From: Sphaerisporangium fuscum
Lineage (GTDB): Bacteria; Actinomycetota; Actinomycetes; Streptosporangiales; Streptosporangiaceae
NCBI RefSeq assembly: GCF_018531465.1
Contig: NZ_JAHDTF010000019.1
Coordinates: 124,001 to 188,000 of the forward strand
Reading direction: 5' to 3'
Length of the DNA: 64,000 nucleotides
Shown: piece after piece, positions 42,479-51,036 of the stretch
Layout of the letters: each line of letters opens with the position of its first letter
Position numbering within the stretch: position 1 is the first letter of the stretch
Program-made: the position numbers and the translations under genes
Notes under the pieces: generated by a model
What the model saw: only the letters and a program-made list of their open reading frames with translations
Told to the model about the DNA's origin: nothing
Databases searched by the model: none

Positions 42479-43225
42479 GTGGTCGCGACAATCTCCCAAA
42501 CCGTCCGGCTGTCGGCAGACGGGGCACGCGTGACGGTCGACCTGCCGCCGGAGGCCGGACCTCTGGCCTGGCACGGTCACACGCGGTTCGCCGGGCCCGG
42601 ACTGGTGCGCAACTTCGGCCTCGCCCCGGCGGGCCACCACCGGGTGATCCCGGACAAGATCTTTCCCGGCGGCCGGGCGGAGACGTACCGCAGGCAGGGC
42701 TTCGACCTGCTGCTGTTCGAGTCCGCCGACCGTTCGGACAGCTGCCTGGTCTGGGCCGGGGCCTACAACGAGGCCACGACGTGGTTCAGCGGACCCGCGC
42801 CCCGCCGCGTCGTCCTCAACAGGCTCGTCTCCTCGGTGAGTTTCGTGGACGCCCCCGAGGGCGCGAAGCTGACGCCGATGTTCACGCCGGCGATCCAGCA
42901 GTACGGCACGATGGTGCTCGGCGTCAGCGACGACCTGATCCTGATGATCAGGGACGCCCGCGCCGCCAAGGACCGGCTGCCCACCTGGCAGGGCGCGCCG
43001 CAGGGCGACGCCGAGGTGTGGAAGGAACAACTGGACCTCGACCCGGAGCAGCAGAAAGCGCTTGCCGGGACCCCGTTCGAGTGGCGCTACACCTTCGCCA
43101 ACCCCACCAGCGTCTTCACGCTGGTCTTCCCCAGGAGCCCCGGCGCGGCGAGCCTGCGGAGCACGGCGGAGAACGACCGCGTCGACGCCGTCATGTCGAA
43201 CGTCAAGGTGGCGTGGAGCGCATGA
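42479..43225 (+). CDS. Unknown 248-residue protein, first gene of the MauA-like cluster
   Basis: GTG 42479 is preceded by GGAGGGG and is preferred over ATG 42464, which would place the RBS inside the gene. No signal peptide, membrane helix or known motif; the sequence looks globular with beta-rich segments (VTVDLPPEAG, LVFPRSPGA) and several Trp. Overlaps the thioredoxin-like gene by 4 bp (ATGA), so all four genes to 45030 are one operon. It is shorter than the propeller heavy chain of methylamine dehydrogenase (about 370) and does not resemble it. I cannot assign a function; a chaperone or cytoplasmic partner of the exported protein is a guess. Confidence 0.75.
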   Translation: MVATISQTVRLSADGARVTVDLPPEAGPLAWHGHTRFAGPGLVRNFGLAPAGHHRVIPDKIFPGGRAETYRRQGFDLLLFESADRSDSCLVWAGAYNEATTWFSGPAPRRVVLNRLVSSVSFVDAPEGAKLTPMFTPAIQQYGTMVLGVSDDLILMIRDARAAKDRLPTWQGAPQGDAEVWKEQLDLDPEQQKALAGTPFEWRYTFANPTSVFTLVFPRSPGAASLRSTAENDRVDAVMSNVKVAWSA

Positions 43226-43749
43226 GCCTCGCCACCTCGCTCGCGCTGCTCGCCCTGCTGGTCGCGGTGTTCGCGGTGCTGGCCGTCGGGGCCGTGTACA
43301 TCCGGGTCCGACGGCTGGAGGCGACGGCGCTCACGCCGGGGAGCGCCCGGCTGGCCGACGAACCCCGCCTCGTGCCCGGCGCCCTCGCGCCCGAGCCGGG
43401 GCAGCGGGCCGCCCTGGTCGTGCTCCTGGACGGCACCTGCGCCATCTGCCACGCCCTCTGGGACGCCGTCACGGCCGCCCATCTGCCGCAGGTCAGGGTC
43501 CTCGGCCTGCTCCCGGACGAGACGGCGGCCGGGACGTTCGAGGGCGGGACGGTGCTCGCCGACCCCGGTCTGTGGAGCTCGCTCTACGAGGGGTACACCC
43601 CCTGCCTCTATGTGATCGACACCTCCGGCGCCCTCACCGACCGGCGCTTCGTCTACGGCGACACCGACGTTCCCGCGCTCCTGGCCGAGCTCGTGCCGGC
43701 CGCGCCCGAACCGGCCGCCTCCAGCCAAGGGAGTGCTCATGCTTCTTGA
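43222..43749 (+). CDS. Membrane-anchored thioredoxin-fold protein, MauD-like
   Basis: 175 residues. One N-terminal helix (LALLALLVAVFAVLAVGAVY) is followed by an extracytoplasmic thioredoxin-like domain with the CxxC motif CAIC and a cis-Pro candidate in YTPCLYV, which adds a third nearby Cys. The layout is that of MauD, the disulphide-handling protein needed for the six-disulphide light chain of methylamine dehydrogenase. It overlaps both neighbours. It probably makes or repairs disulphides of the Cys-rich Tat protein encoded next. Confidence 0.75.
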   Translation: MSLATSLALLALLVAVFAVLAVGAVYIRVRRLEATALTPGSARLADEPRLVPGALAPEPGQRAALVVLLDGTCAICHALWDAVTAAHLPQVRVLGLLPDETAAGTFEGGTVLADPGLWSSLYEGYTPCLYVIDTSGALTDRRFVYGDTDVPALLAELVPAAPEPAASSQGSAHAS

Positions 43750-44287
43750 CTCGATCCCCAGCATGGACCGGCCGCCCGCCGGGGCGGCGCCGAGCCGCGT
43801 GCGCGAGCTGATCACCGTGATGCCGGTGTCGCGCCGCGGCCTGCTGAAGGGGCTGGCGATCTCGGCGATGACCGCCGCCCTCGTGCCGTTCGACTGGTTC
43901 GTCTCCCGCCGCGCCGCGCACGCCGTGGGCCCGACGTCGGAGTGGACCGGCGCCGACTGCAAGGACTCCTACCCCGGCGGGTACGAGCAGGAGCGCGCCA
44001 ACTGGTGGGCCGGCCCGGCGGTGTGCTACGGCGGCTGGCGGATCGGCTCCTACCCGTGCAACACCAACAACCGCCACTTCGAGGGCGAGCGCGTGCACAA
44101 GAACGGCGAGGAGGTGTACAAGGCCTACCGCATCGACACCGCCTGCGGCGAGGGCGACAAGACGCGCAACGCCTGGCGGTGGACCTACGGAGGCGGCGTC
44201 TACCGCTGTTCGGACGCGTGGACCAAGGTGACGTGGGCCGACGGCACCTACCACAGCGATCTCACCGTCGCGATGTGCAAGCTGTGA
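43739..44287 (+). CDS. Tat-exported Cys/Trp-rich protein resembling methylamine dehydrogenase light chain (MauA)
   Basis: 182 residues. The leader carries SRRGLLK (Arg32-Arg33) after a long pre-region and ends near AHA (residue 62), a layout I recall from MauA leaders, including an ALVP-then-basic stretch. The mature ~120 residues have six Cys (74, 96, 107, 136, 157, 180) and eight Trp. Segments W100-RIGSYPC, KAYRIDTACG, GVYRC and W166-ADGTYH run in the same order as segments around the two quinone-forming Trp of MADH light chain, as I remember it. MADH has twelve Cys, so this is at best a distant relative. Folding in the cytoplasm before Tat export fits a cofactor protein. A tryptophylquinone is a hypothesis only. 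Confidence 0.6.
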   Translation: MLLDSIPSMDRPPAGAAPSRVRELITVMPVSRRGLLKGLAISAMTAALVPFDWFVSRRAAHAVGPTSEWTGADCKDSYPGGYEQERANWWAGPAVCYGGWRIGSYPCNTNNRHFEGERVHKNGEEVYKAYRIDTACGEGDKTRNAWRWTYGGGVYRCSDAWTKVTWADGTYHSDLTVAMCKL

Positions 44288-45030
44288 CCACCCGTCTTCG
44301 CCGGTCGGCCCTCCACCCCCTGGTCGTCGCCGTCCCGATCGTGTTCGGGCCGGCCCTGCCCTGGGCGGCCGGAGGGCCGGCCGTGGTCCTGTTCCTGTGG
44401 GCGGGCCTGATCGCCGGGTACGCCAACTCCGGCAGCACTTGAAGCCACAACTCGGCGTTCCTGCTGAGCGCGTCGGTCTGGCGCGGTTCTGGTGCTCTGG
44501 CCTTCTTCGGAGTCGGCCTTCTGCTCGGTGCGTGGTGTGTCGCGGTCGTGGGCGCGGTCCTCGGCGGCGTGGTCCAGGCCCTGGCGCCCTGGCCCGTGCG
44601 CCTGGCGCTGCTCGGCCCGCTCGCCGCGGTGGTCCTGCTGCGCGAGACCGGGATGATCTCGCTGCGGGTCCCGGAGAACCGGCGGCTGGTCCCCGAGCAC
44701 GTCCTCAACCGGGGGCGTGTCCTCGGCGGCGTCCAGTTCGGCTTCGAGATGGGGACGGGCATGCGCACCTACTCCCCGTCCTCGCTCCCCCACCTGGTGC
44801 TGGCCGCGCTCCTGCTGGCCGTCCCCTGGACGGGAGCCCTGGCGGCCGGCGCCGGTTTCGCCGCGGCCCGCTGGATCATGGCGGCGGCGAGCATCGCCCA
44901 CAGCGACGACGGCTCCTGGACGACGCTGTGGCGGGCCAACTCCCGCCTCCTGGCCACGGCCACGGCCGTCGCGGCGATCGCCTCCCTGGCGGCCGGCCTG
45001 GCGATGGAGTACGGCCTGCCGTACGGGTGA
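44284..45030 (+). pseudogene. Polytopic membrane protein interrupted by an in-frame TGA
   Basis: GTG 44284 overlaps the stop of the Tat protein gene. The frame encodes hydrophobic helices (LVVAVPIVFGPALPW; VLFLWAGLIAGY) up to codon 52, hits TGA at 44440-44442, then continues uninterrupted for 195 more residues with clear membrane helices and normal codon bias to 45030. TGG (Trp) to TGA is the simplest explanation, making it a recent nonsense mutant; readthrough or restart at GTG 44548 is possible. In mau clusters membrane proteins MauE/MauF fill this place, and this one may be the counterpart. Confidence 0.65.
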
Positions 45031-45064
45031 GCGGCCCGGCCGCGGTGCCGGTTCCCGAAGGGGT

Positions 45065-45097
45065 CACGGCCGGGTGCTCGGGTGGCACCCGGCCGTG
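45065..45097. terminator. Strong bidirectional terminator
   Basis: CACGGCCGGGTGC (45065-45077) pairs perfectly with GCACCCGGCCGTG (45085-45097), 7-nt loop, between the convergent membrane-protein and MMPL genes. Confidence 0.75.
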
Positions 45098-45111
45098 GAC
45101 GTACGGCGCGG

Positions 45112-47352
45112 TCAGCTCGCCGCGGTGCCGACCAGTTGCTTGTCGTGTTCCGACGCCGCCGGCTCGTCGTCGTCGGCGTGGTCGGCGATGGAGAGGTTGG
45201 GCAGGAGACGGTCGAGCCAGGCCGGGCACCACCAGTTGGCCCGGCCGAGCAGCACCATCGTGGCCGGGACGAGCAGGCCGCGGATGATCGTCGCGTCCAC
45301 CGCGATCGCGACCGCGAGCCCGACGCCGAACACCTTCACCAGCGGGTCGGGGTAGGCGATGAAGGCGACGAACACCACGACCATGATGAGCGCGGCCGAG
45401 GTGATGACGCGCCCGGTCGCGCCCAGTCCGTCGGCGACCGCCCGCCGGTTGTCACCGGAGCGCAGGTAGGCCTGGCGGACCGACGTCAGCAGGAAGACCT
45501 CGTAGTCCATCGACAGCCCGAACAGCACCGCGAACAGCATCAGCGGCACGTAGGAGTCGATCGGCACGCTGAAGAAGATCGTCGACAGGTAGGAGCCGTC
45601 CATGGACACCGGCGGGTCCATGCCCACCAGGCGGCTGCCGAGCCCGTAGGAGAACACCAGCGCCAGCGCGCCGAACGCCGCGCCGAGGGAGATGAGGTTC
45701 ATCAGGGCCGCCTTGAGCGCCACCACCGGAGCGCGGAACGCCAGCAGCAGGAGCAGCGCGCTGAGCAGCACGACGACGGCGATGACGGGTGGTGTGCGGT
45801 CGGCGATGCGGTCGCTCGCGTCGGTCAGGCCCGCGACCTGGCCGCCCACGTGCAGCTGCACGCCGGGCACGTGCATGCCGCGGATCGCCCGAACCACGTC
45901 GCCGGCGCGGGGATCGCTCGGCCGGTAGTCGGACACCACCTGGACCAGCACGGACATCCCCGAGATGTTGATCTTCGCGGGGGCGACGTGCGCGACGCCG
46001 GAGGTGTGCTCCAGCCGGTTCTTCAGATCCTTCACCACGGGCGCGTCGGCCGAGGCGACCTTGGTGTCGAGCTCGCCGACCACGATCATCGCGCCGTTGC
46101 TGCCGGGCCCGAACCCGGCCTCCATCAGCTCGTACGCCCGCCGCGACGCCTGCCCGCGGTCGCCGTACCCGTCGTCGAGGGGGCCGAGCTTGAGCGCGAG
46201 CGCCGGGGCGGCGAGCGCGCCGATGACCAGCAGGGAGGCCAGCAGTACCCGCCACGGGCGGCCCGCGACCCAGTTCCCGAGCCCTGCCCAGCCGCTCCCG
46301 GAGTCGCCCGAGCCGCGCACCCGTCCGACCAGCGGCAGGCGCAGCGCGTTGATCCGGTGGCCGAGGAGGCCGAGCAGCGCGGGCACCAGGGTGAGGGAGG
46401 TGAGCACGGCGCACACGACCGAGATGCCGGTGACCCAGCCGAGCGTGCGCAGCATGGGGAATCCGGCCAGCATCAGCGCGCTGAGCGCGATGACGACGGT
46501 GCCGCCGGCGAACAGGACCGCGCCGCCCGAACCGGTCGCCGTACGGCGGATCGACTCGTGGACGGGCACGCCGTCGGCGAGCAGTTTGCGGTGCCGCGAC
46601 AGCAGGAACAGGGCGTAGTCGATGCCGACACCGAGGCCGATCATCGAGGACATGACGCCGGCCTGCTTGGGGACGTCCACGAGGTGGCCGAGCAGGCCGA
46701 TCACACCGAGGCCCACTCCGAGGCTGATGACCGCGGTGAAGATGGGGACGAGCGCGGCGACGAGCGTGCCGAAGGCGAACAGCAGCACGAGCAGGGCGCA
46801 CGCCACGCCGATGATCTCGCTGGCCCCGGTCTTGATCTCCTTGTCGGCGGGGTTGCCGCTGCCGGCGGGAACGACCTCGACGCCGACCCGCCGCACCGGC
46901 TCGGCGGCCGCCGAGAGCTGCTGGGTGGTCTCGGTGAGCTTGCTGTGGTCGTTGCCCGACAACCGGACGGCGATGACGCCGATCTGGAGGCTGGAGGAAA
47001 GGCCGCCCACGCGATAGGGCGTGTCCACCTGGACGACGTGCGGCACCTTGCGAATCTCGGCGACGGCGTCCTCGACGGCGTGTTTCCGCGCGGTGGCGAG
47101 AAGCGATCCGTCCTTCGAATAAAGGACGAGCTGAACGCTGCCGCCGGGGTCGTATCCGGGACCGAAACCGTGGCGCATGAGATCGTGCGCCCGCTGGGCG
47201 TCGGTGCCGGGAATAGAGACGTCGCTGCTCACGGGGCGGCCGAACACCAGTGTGCCCGCCGTGAGGGCGGCCGCGAGCATGAGCCAGGCGGCGAGCACGA
47301 TACGCCCGTGCCGTGCGCACCACTCGCCCAGTCGACCCAGGAAGCTAGCCAT
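45112..47352 (-). CDS. MMPL/RND-family membrane transporter
   Basis: 746 residues. Twelve helices in two repeats, each with a large extracytoplasmic loop; GLGVGIDYALFLLSRHRK and VLFGLSMDYEVFLL are the paired motifs in helices 4 and 10 with the Asp/Tyr residues for proton relay. The family exports lipids, glycolipids or hydrophobic drugs. Divergent from a TetR gene at 47488, which is expected to repress it. C-terminal tail is short. Substrate cannot be told from sequence. Confidence 0.92.
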   Translation of the reverse strand: MASFLGRLGEWCARHGRIVLAAWLMLAAALTAGTLVFGRPVSSDVSIPGTDAQRAHDLMRHGFGPGYDPGGSVQLVLYSKDGSLLATARKHAVEDAVAEIRKVPHVVQVDTPYRVGGLSSSLQIGVIAVRLSGNDHSKLTETTQQLSAAAEPVRRVGVEVVPAGSGNPADKEIKTGASEIIGVACALLVLLFAFGTLVAALVPIFTAVISLGVGLGVIGLLGHLVDVPKQAGVMSSMIGLGVGIDYALFLLSRHRKLLADGVPVHESIRRTATGSGGAVLFAGGTVVIALSALMLAGFPMLRTLGWVTGISVVCAVLTSLTLVPALLGLLGHRINALRLPLVGRVRGSGDSGSGWAGLGNWVAGRPWRVLLASLLVIGALAAPALALKLGPLDDGYGDRGQASRRAYELMEAGFGPGSNGAMIVVGELDTKVASADAPVVKDLKNRLEHTSGVAHVAPAKINISGMSVLVQVVSDYRPSDPRAGDVVRAIRGMHVPGVQLHVGGQVAGLTDASDRIADRTPPVIAVVVLLSALLLLLAFRAPVVALKAALMNLISLGAAFGALALVFSYGLGSRLVGMDPPVSMDGSYLSTIFFSVPIDSYVPLMLFAVLFGLSMDYEVFLLTSVRQAYLRSGDNRRAVADGLGATGRVITSAALIMVVVFVAFIAYPDPLVKVFGVGLAVAIAVDATIIRGLLVPATMVLLGRANWWCPAWLDRLLPNLSIADHADDDEPAASEHDKQLVGTAAS

Positions 47353-47409
47353 CGGTGACCGTCCAAGACACTATTGAGGAATTGGAAACATTGCTGCGAC
47401 GCTCGTTCT

Positions 47410-47430
47410 GTACGGCCGTTCAGGACGTAC
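47410..47430. promoter_or_regulatory. Inverted repeat in the MMPL/TetR divergent region
   Basis: GTACG (47410-47414) and CGTAC (47426-47430), 11-bp spacer, a size suited to a TetR dimer; placed about midway between the two starts. Confidence 0.4.
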
Positions 47431-47487
47431 GTTTAAAGCTTAGGCGCGAATATCCTTGAACGCTCGACCGCGCTGAGAAGTGAGACG

Positions 47488-48054
47488 ATGACCACATTGG
47501 ACCGGGGCAACGACACCCGCAGCCGCATCCTCGCGGCCGCCTGCGAGCTGTTCGCGGAACGGGGGTACGCCGCCACCTCTCTGGCCGACATCGCCGCCAG
47601 GGTCGGCCTGACCAAGACCGCCGTTGCCTACCACTTCCACCCGAAGGACCGCCTGGCCGCGGAGCTCATCGCGCCGGCGGCCGACGACCTCATCGCCCTG
47701 CTCGGCCGCGACTTCGGCCCCGATCCGCGCAGCTTCATCGAGCCGCTGACCGACTTCGTGGTCCGGCACCGCGCCGTCATCGGGCTCCTCATGGAGGACA
47801 TCGGCGGCGCCGACGGCGCCCCTCCCGGTTCCCCCGGCGAGACGATCCGGGCCTTCCGCGACGAGATCTACGCCAAGCTGGCCGGCCCGTCCCCCGACGA
47901 CGCCTCGCGCGTGCGGGCGTGGGCCGTCATGGGCTCGCTGTACTTCGCCGTCGTGAAGACCATGGACCTGCCCCAGGAGTCCGTGTACGACATGCTGCTC
48001 ACCGCGGCCCTCGCCGTCCACGACGCGTCCTTATCCACCGGCCGGGGACGGTGA
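47488..48054 (+). CDS. TetR-family regulator
   Basis: 188 residues. N-terminal HTH: TRSRILAAACELFAERGYAATSLADIA and VGLTKTAVAYHFHPKDRLAAELI. The C-terminal ligand domain is not diagnostic. ATG 47488 with GTGAGACG upstream. Divergent from MMPL and only 3 bp before the large LuxR regulator, so it probably represses the exporter and is cotranscribed with that regulator. Confidence 0.9.
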   Translation: MTTLDRGNDTRSRILAAACELFAERGYAATSLADIAARVGLTKTAVAYHFHPKDRLAAELIAPAADDLIALLGRDFGPDPRSFIEPLTDFVVRHRAVIGLLMEDIGGADGAPPGSPGETIRAFRDEIYAKLAGPSPDDASRVRAWAVMGSLYFAVVKTMDLPQESVYDMLLTAALAVHDASLSTGRGR

Positions 48055-48057
48055 CCG

Positions 48058-50766
48058 GTGCGGGAGCGGGGCGAACGCGGCGACGGCTCCCATCCGGCCA
48101 CCCGCTCCGGGAGCCCACCACGTCCCCCTGACACCGAGGCCGGGACCTCGGTGTCGGAGAGCCGGCCGGCGCTGCTGCGGCGGCTGGAGTCGGCCCTGCT
48201 CCGCCCTCCCGTGACCCTGCTGATCCACGGCGAGGCCGGCATCGGCAAGACCCACCTGCTCGCCCGGACCGAGGCACTGGCCAAGGACATGGGCTACCGC
48301 GTGCTCCACGGCCAGGCCCGCGACTTCGGCAGCGGTCTCGCCTACGCCTCCCTCGCCGACGCGCTCGGCCCCCTCCACTCGGTCCCCGCCGCGCGTGAGC
48401 CGCTGAAGGACCTGCTGTGCGCCATCGACGAGGCCGCGCTCGGCGCCACCGGCTCGGCCCCCGCCGTCCGCACCGCCAACCTGCTCGAACGGCTGCCCGG
48501 ACGTACCTTTCTCGCCATCGACGACCTGCACCTGGCCGACGCCGACACCCTCGGCGTCCTGTCGTACCTCCCCCGCCGCGTCCGCGACCTCGCCGTGGCC
48601 GGTACGGCGCGGCGGCTGCCCGCGATGGACGCCGACCTGGTCGTCCGCCTCAGCCCCCTGTCGCTGGACGAGGTCACCGCGCTGGTCACCGCCGTGCTGG
48701 GCCGCACACCCAGCGAACCGGTCGTGCGGCGCGTCCACGAGGAGAGCCGGGGCAACCCGTGGTTCGTCCGCGAGGCGGTGCTGACCCTCGTGCAGGGCGG
48801 TGCCGTGCAGTCCACCTACCCCGGGCCGCGCCGGGGCGCCATCCTCAGCCGCCTGTTCCAGCGCGACCGCGGCGGGCGGGACCTCGCCCGGGTGCTGGCG
48901 GCGCTGCGCCGTACCCGTCCCGCGCGGACCGGTGACCTCCCGGCGCTCGCCGAGGTGGCCGGGCTCGACCCGGGACAGGCCGAGCGCGCGTTCGACGGGC
49001 TGGTGCGCGACGGCCTCGTCGTGGCGACCTCCGACGACACCTACGAGTTCGCGCACCCGCTGGTCGCCGACGCCCTGTACGCCGACCTCGGCCCCGCCGA
49101 GCGGCGGCGCGTGCACGCGCGCATCGCCGAACTGCTGCGACGGCGGGGCCTGACCGGCACGCGCCGGGTCTTGGAGTGGGCGACCCACGTCGCCGAGGGC
49201 GGGACGAACGCCGAGGCGCTGGCCGCCGTCCTGCGCGCCGCCGAGGCCACCCGCTGGACGGCTCCCCTGTCGGCCGGCCACTGGTACGGCCGGGCGGCCG
49301 AGCTCGCCGCGCCGGAGGAGCGCGGCGTGCTGCTCGCCCGGCAGGCGCTGTCGTACTGGAAGGGGTCACGCCCGATGGAGGCGCTGCGCGCCGGACGGGC
49401 CGCCCTCGCCGTACTCCCACCGGGACGGCGGCACACCCGCACCGCGCAGACCATGGTGAACGCGGCCCGGGCCATGGGACGGTACCGCGAGGCGGTGTCG
49501 ATCGCCGAGGAGCGACTCCCCCACGCCGACGACCGTACCGCCCTGCTCGCCCAGCAGGCCGTCTGCGCCACACAGCTCGGGCTGGACTCGGCGCGGCCGG
49601 CGGCGGAGGCCTGGAAGGCGCTGCCGGGATGCCCGCCCGAGGACCTGGTGATCGCCCTCACCGGGCTGGCCGGGAACGCGATCATCAACGGCAGGTGGGA
49701 GGAAACCGAGCGCGCGCTGTCCGCCCTGCTGTCGGCCTCGGCCGCGCTGCCGCCCGCCGCGCGGCTGGCGTCCCTGGAGTCGGCGGCCCACCTGCTGGCC
49801 AGTGGGGGCGCCCGCACCCGCGCCCTCGACCTGCTCTCACAGGCCGAGCAGATCTACCGGGGGCTGGGCTGGCACAACATCGCCGGACAGCACGTCCGCA
49901 CGATGGCGGTGGTGCGGCGCCTCGGCGGCGAGTGGGACCACGCCCTGCGCGACATCCGTTCCGACGCGGTCACGCTGGGCGACGCGGGACTGGTGGAGAA
50001 CGTCGCACTGCTGCGGAACATCGAGATCGACATCCTGCTCGACCAGGGGAGATACGCCGAGGCGGAGCGCCTTTTCGCCGATCCGCCGCCGGACTGCGTC
50101 CTGCAGGTGTCGCTGCGGGCGATGTTCCGCGCCAGGCACGCGTTCGGCCTCGGCGACCGTACGACGGCCGCCCGCCTGCTGGACGAGGCGGCCGGCGGAC
50201 CGCCCGACGTGGTGTACCGGGTGCTCGCCATCCGGGCCCACATGTACGGCACCGCCGGGGAGCCGGCCGCGGCGCGGGCCGCGGCGGAGGCGCTGCGGGA
50301 CGTCGCCCGCACCGGCGTGCCGCGGGCGCGGCTCATCTCCGAGCTGACGTCGGCCGGCGCCTTCAGGAGCGCGGATCGGGCCGAGGCGGCGCTGGAGCTG
50401 GCGCGTGCGGACGGCCAGCGGTTCGAGGAGGGACGGGCGCGGCTCGTCCTCGGCACCCTCGGCGACGGCGCCCAGCTGGTCCGTGCCCACGCCATCTTCG
50501 CCGACCTCGGCGCGGCCCCCTGGCGCGACCGCGCCGCCCACCACCTGAAGGCCGCCGGCCTGGCCCCCTCCCCGACGGCCGCCCTGACCCCGGCCGAACG
50601 CCGCGTCATCGAACTGGTCGCCGGCGGCCTGTCCAACCCCCAGATCGCCGAGGAACTCCACTACAGCCGCAAAACGGTCGAGGTCTATCTGACCCGCGTC
50701 TACGCCAAGACCGGCCTCCGCTCCCGCGTCGAACTCGCCCTCGCCTACGAACGCGGCGAGGTGTGA
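48058..50766 (+). CDS. LAL-type (large ATP-binding LuxR) regulator
   Basis: 902 residues. AAA-type NTPase with Walker A GEAGIGKT (58-65) and Walker B-like FLAIDDLHLAD; helical repeat region ~330-800; C-terminal LuxR HTH LTPAERRVIELVAGGLSNPQIAEELH. These are usually pathway-specific activators of secondary metabolism or sugar use. GTG 48058 is 3 bp after the TetR stop, giving one operon. No biosynthetic cluster adjoins it, so targets may be the MMPL gene or elsewhere. Confidence 0.9.
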   Translation: MRERGERGDGSHPATRSGSPPRPPDTEAGTSVSESRPALLRRLESALLRPPVTLLIHGEAGIGKTHLLARTEALAKDMGYRVLHGQARDFGSGLAYASLADALGPLHSVPAAREPLKDLLCAIDEAALGATGSAPAVRTANLLERLPGRTFLAIDDLHLADADTLGVLSYLPRRVRDLAVAGTARRLPAMDADLVVRLSPLSLDEVTALVTAVLGRTPSEPVVRRVHEESRGNPWFVREAVLTLVQGGAVQSTYPGPRRGAILSRLFQRDRGGRDLARVLAALRRTRPARTGDLPALAEVAGLDPGQAERAFDGLVRDGLVVATSDDTYEFAHPLVADALYADLGPAERRRVHARIAELLRRRGLTGTRRVLEWATHVAEGGTNAEALAAVLRAAEATRWTAPLSAGHWYGRAAELAAPEERGVLLARQALSYWKGSRPMEALRAGRAALAVLPPGRRHTRTAQTMVNAARAMGRYREAVSIAEERLPHADDRTALLAQQAVCATQLGLDSARPAAEAWKALPGCPPEDLVIALTGLAGNAIINGRWEETERALSALLSASAALPPAARLASLESAAHLLASGGARTRALDLLSQAEQIYRGLGWHNIAGQHVRTMAVVRRLGGEWDHALRDIRSDAVTLGDAGLVENVALLRNIEIDILLDQGRYAEAERLFADPPPDCVLQVSLRAMFRARHAFGLGDRTTAARLLDEAAGGPPDVVYRVLAIRAHMYGTAGEPAAARAAAEALRDVARTGVPRARLISELTSAGAFRSADRAEAALELARADGQRFEEGRARLVLGTLGDGAQLVRAHAIFADLGAAPWRDRAAHHLKAAGLAPSPTAALTPAERRVIELVAGGLSNPQIAEELHYSRKTVEVYLTRVYAKTGLRSRVELALAYERGEV

Positions 50767-51036
50767 CACCGGTTCCGGCCGCCGGGGTCAGGAGGCGGTC
50801 GAAGGGGGACGGGAGAAGGTCCTGACGTCCGCGGTACGGCAGAGCGAGGCGACCGTCCTTGCCGCGGTCATCGACCAGTGGCCGTGACCTGGTCGGAGGG
50901 CGACTCGTCCGCCAGCCGGTTGTTGCGGTCGATCTCCGGCATGTGCGTCTCGGCCCAGGCCCGCAAGGCGGAGAGCGGTCTTTCGAGGGACAAGCCGAGC
51001 TTGGTAACCATCCCTCACCACCAATGGAGTCCCGGC

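Noticed and set aside
44440..44480. Selenocysteine insertion site
   Set aside because: The hairpin after the TGA is short, the protein is not a known Sec family, and a Trp codon change explains the stop more simply. Mentioned only as an alternative.
50875..51000. Short minus-strand frame that looks protein-like (SALRAWAETHMPEIDRNNR)
   Set aside because: Only about 40 residues, no start and no family I can name; not enough to call a pseudogene.
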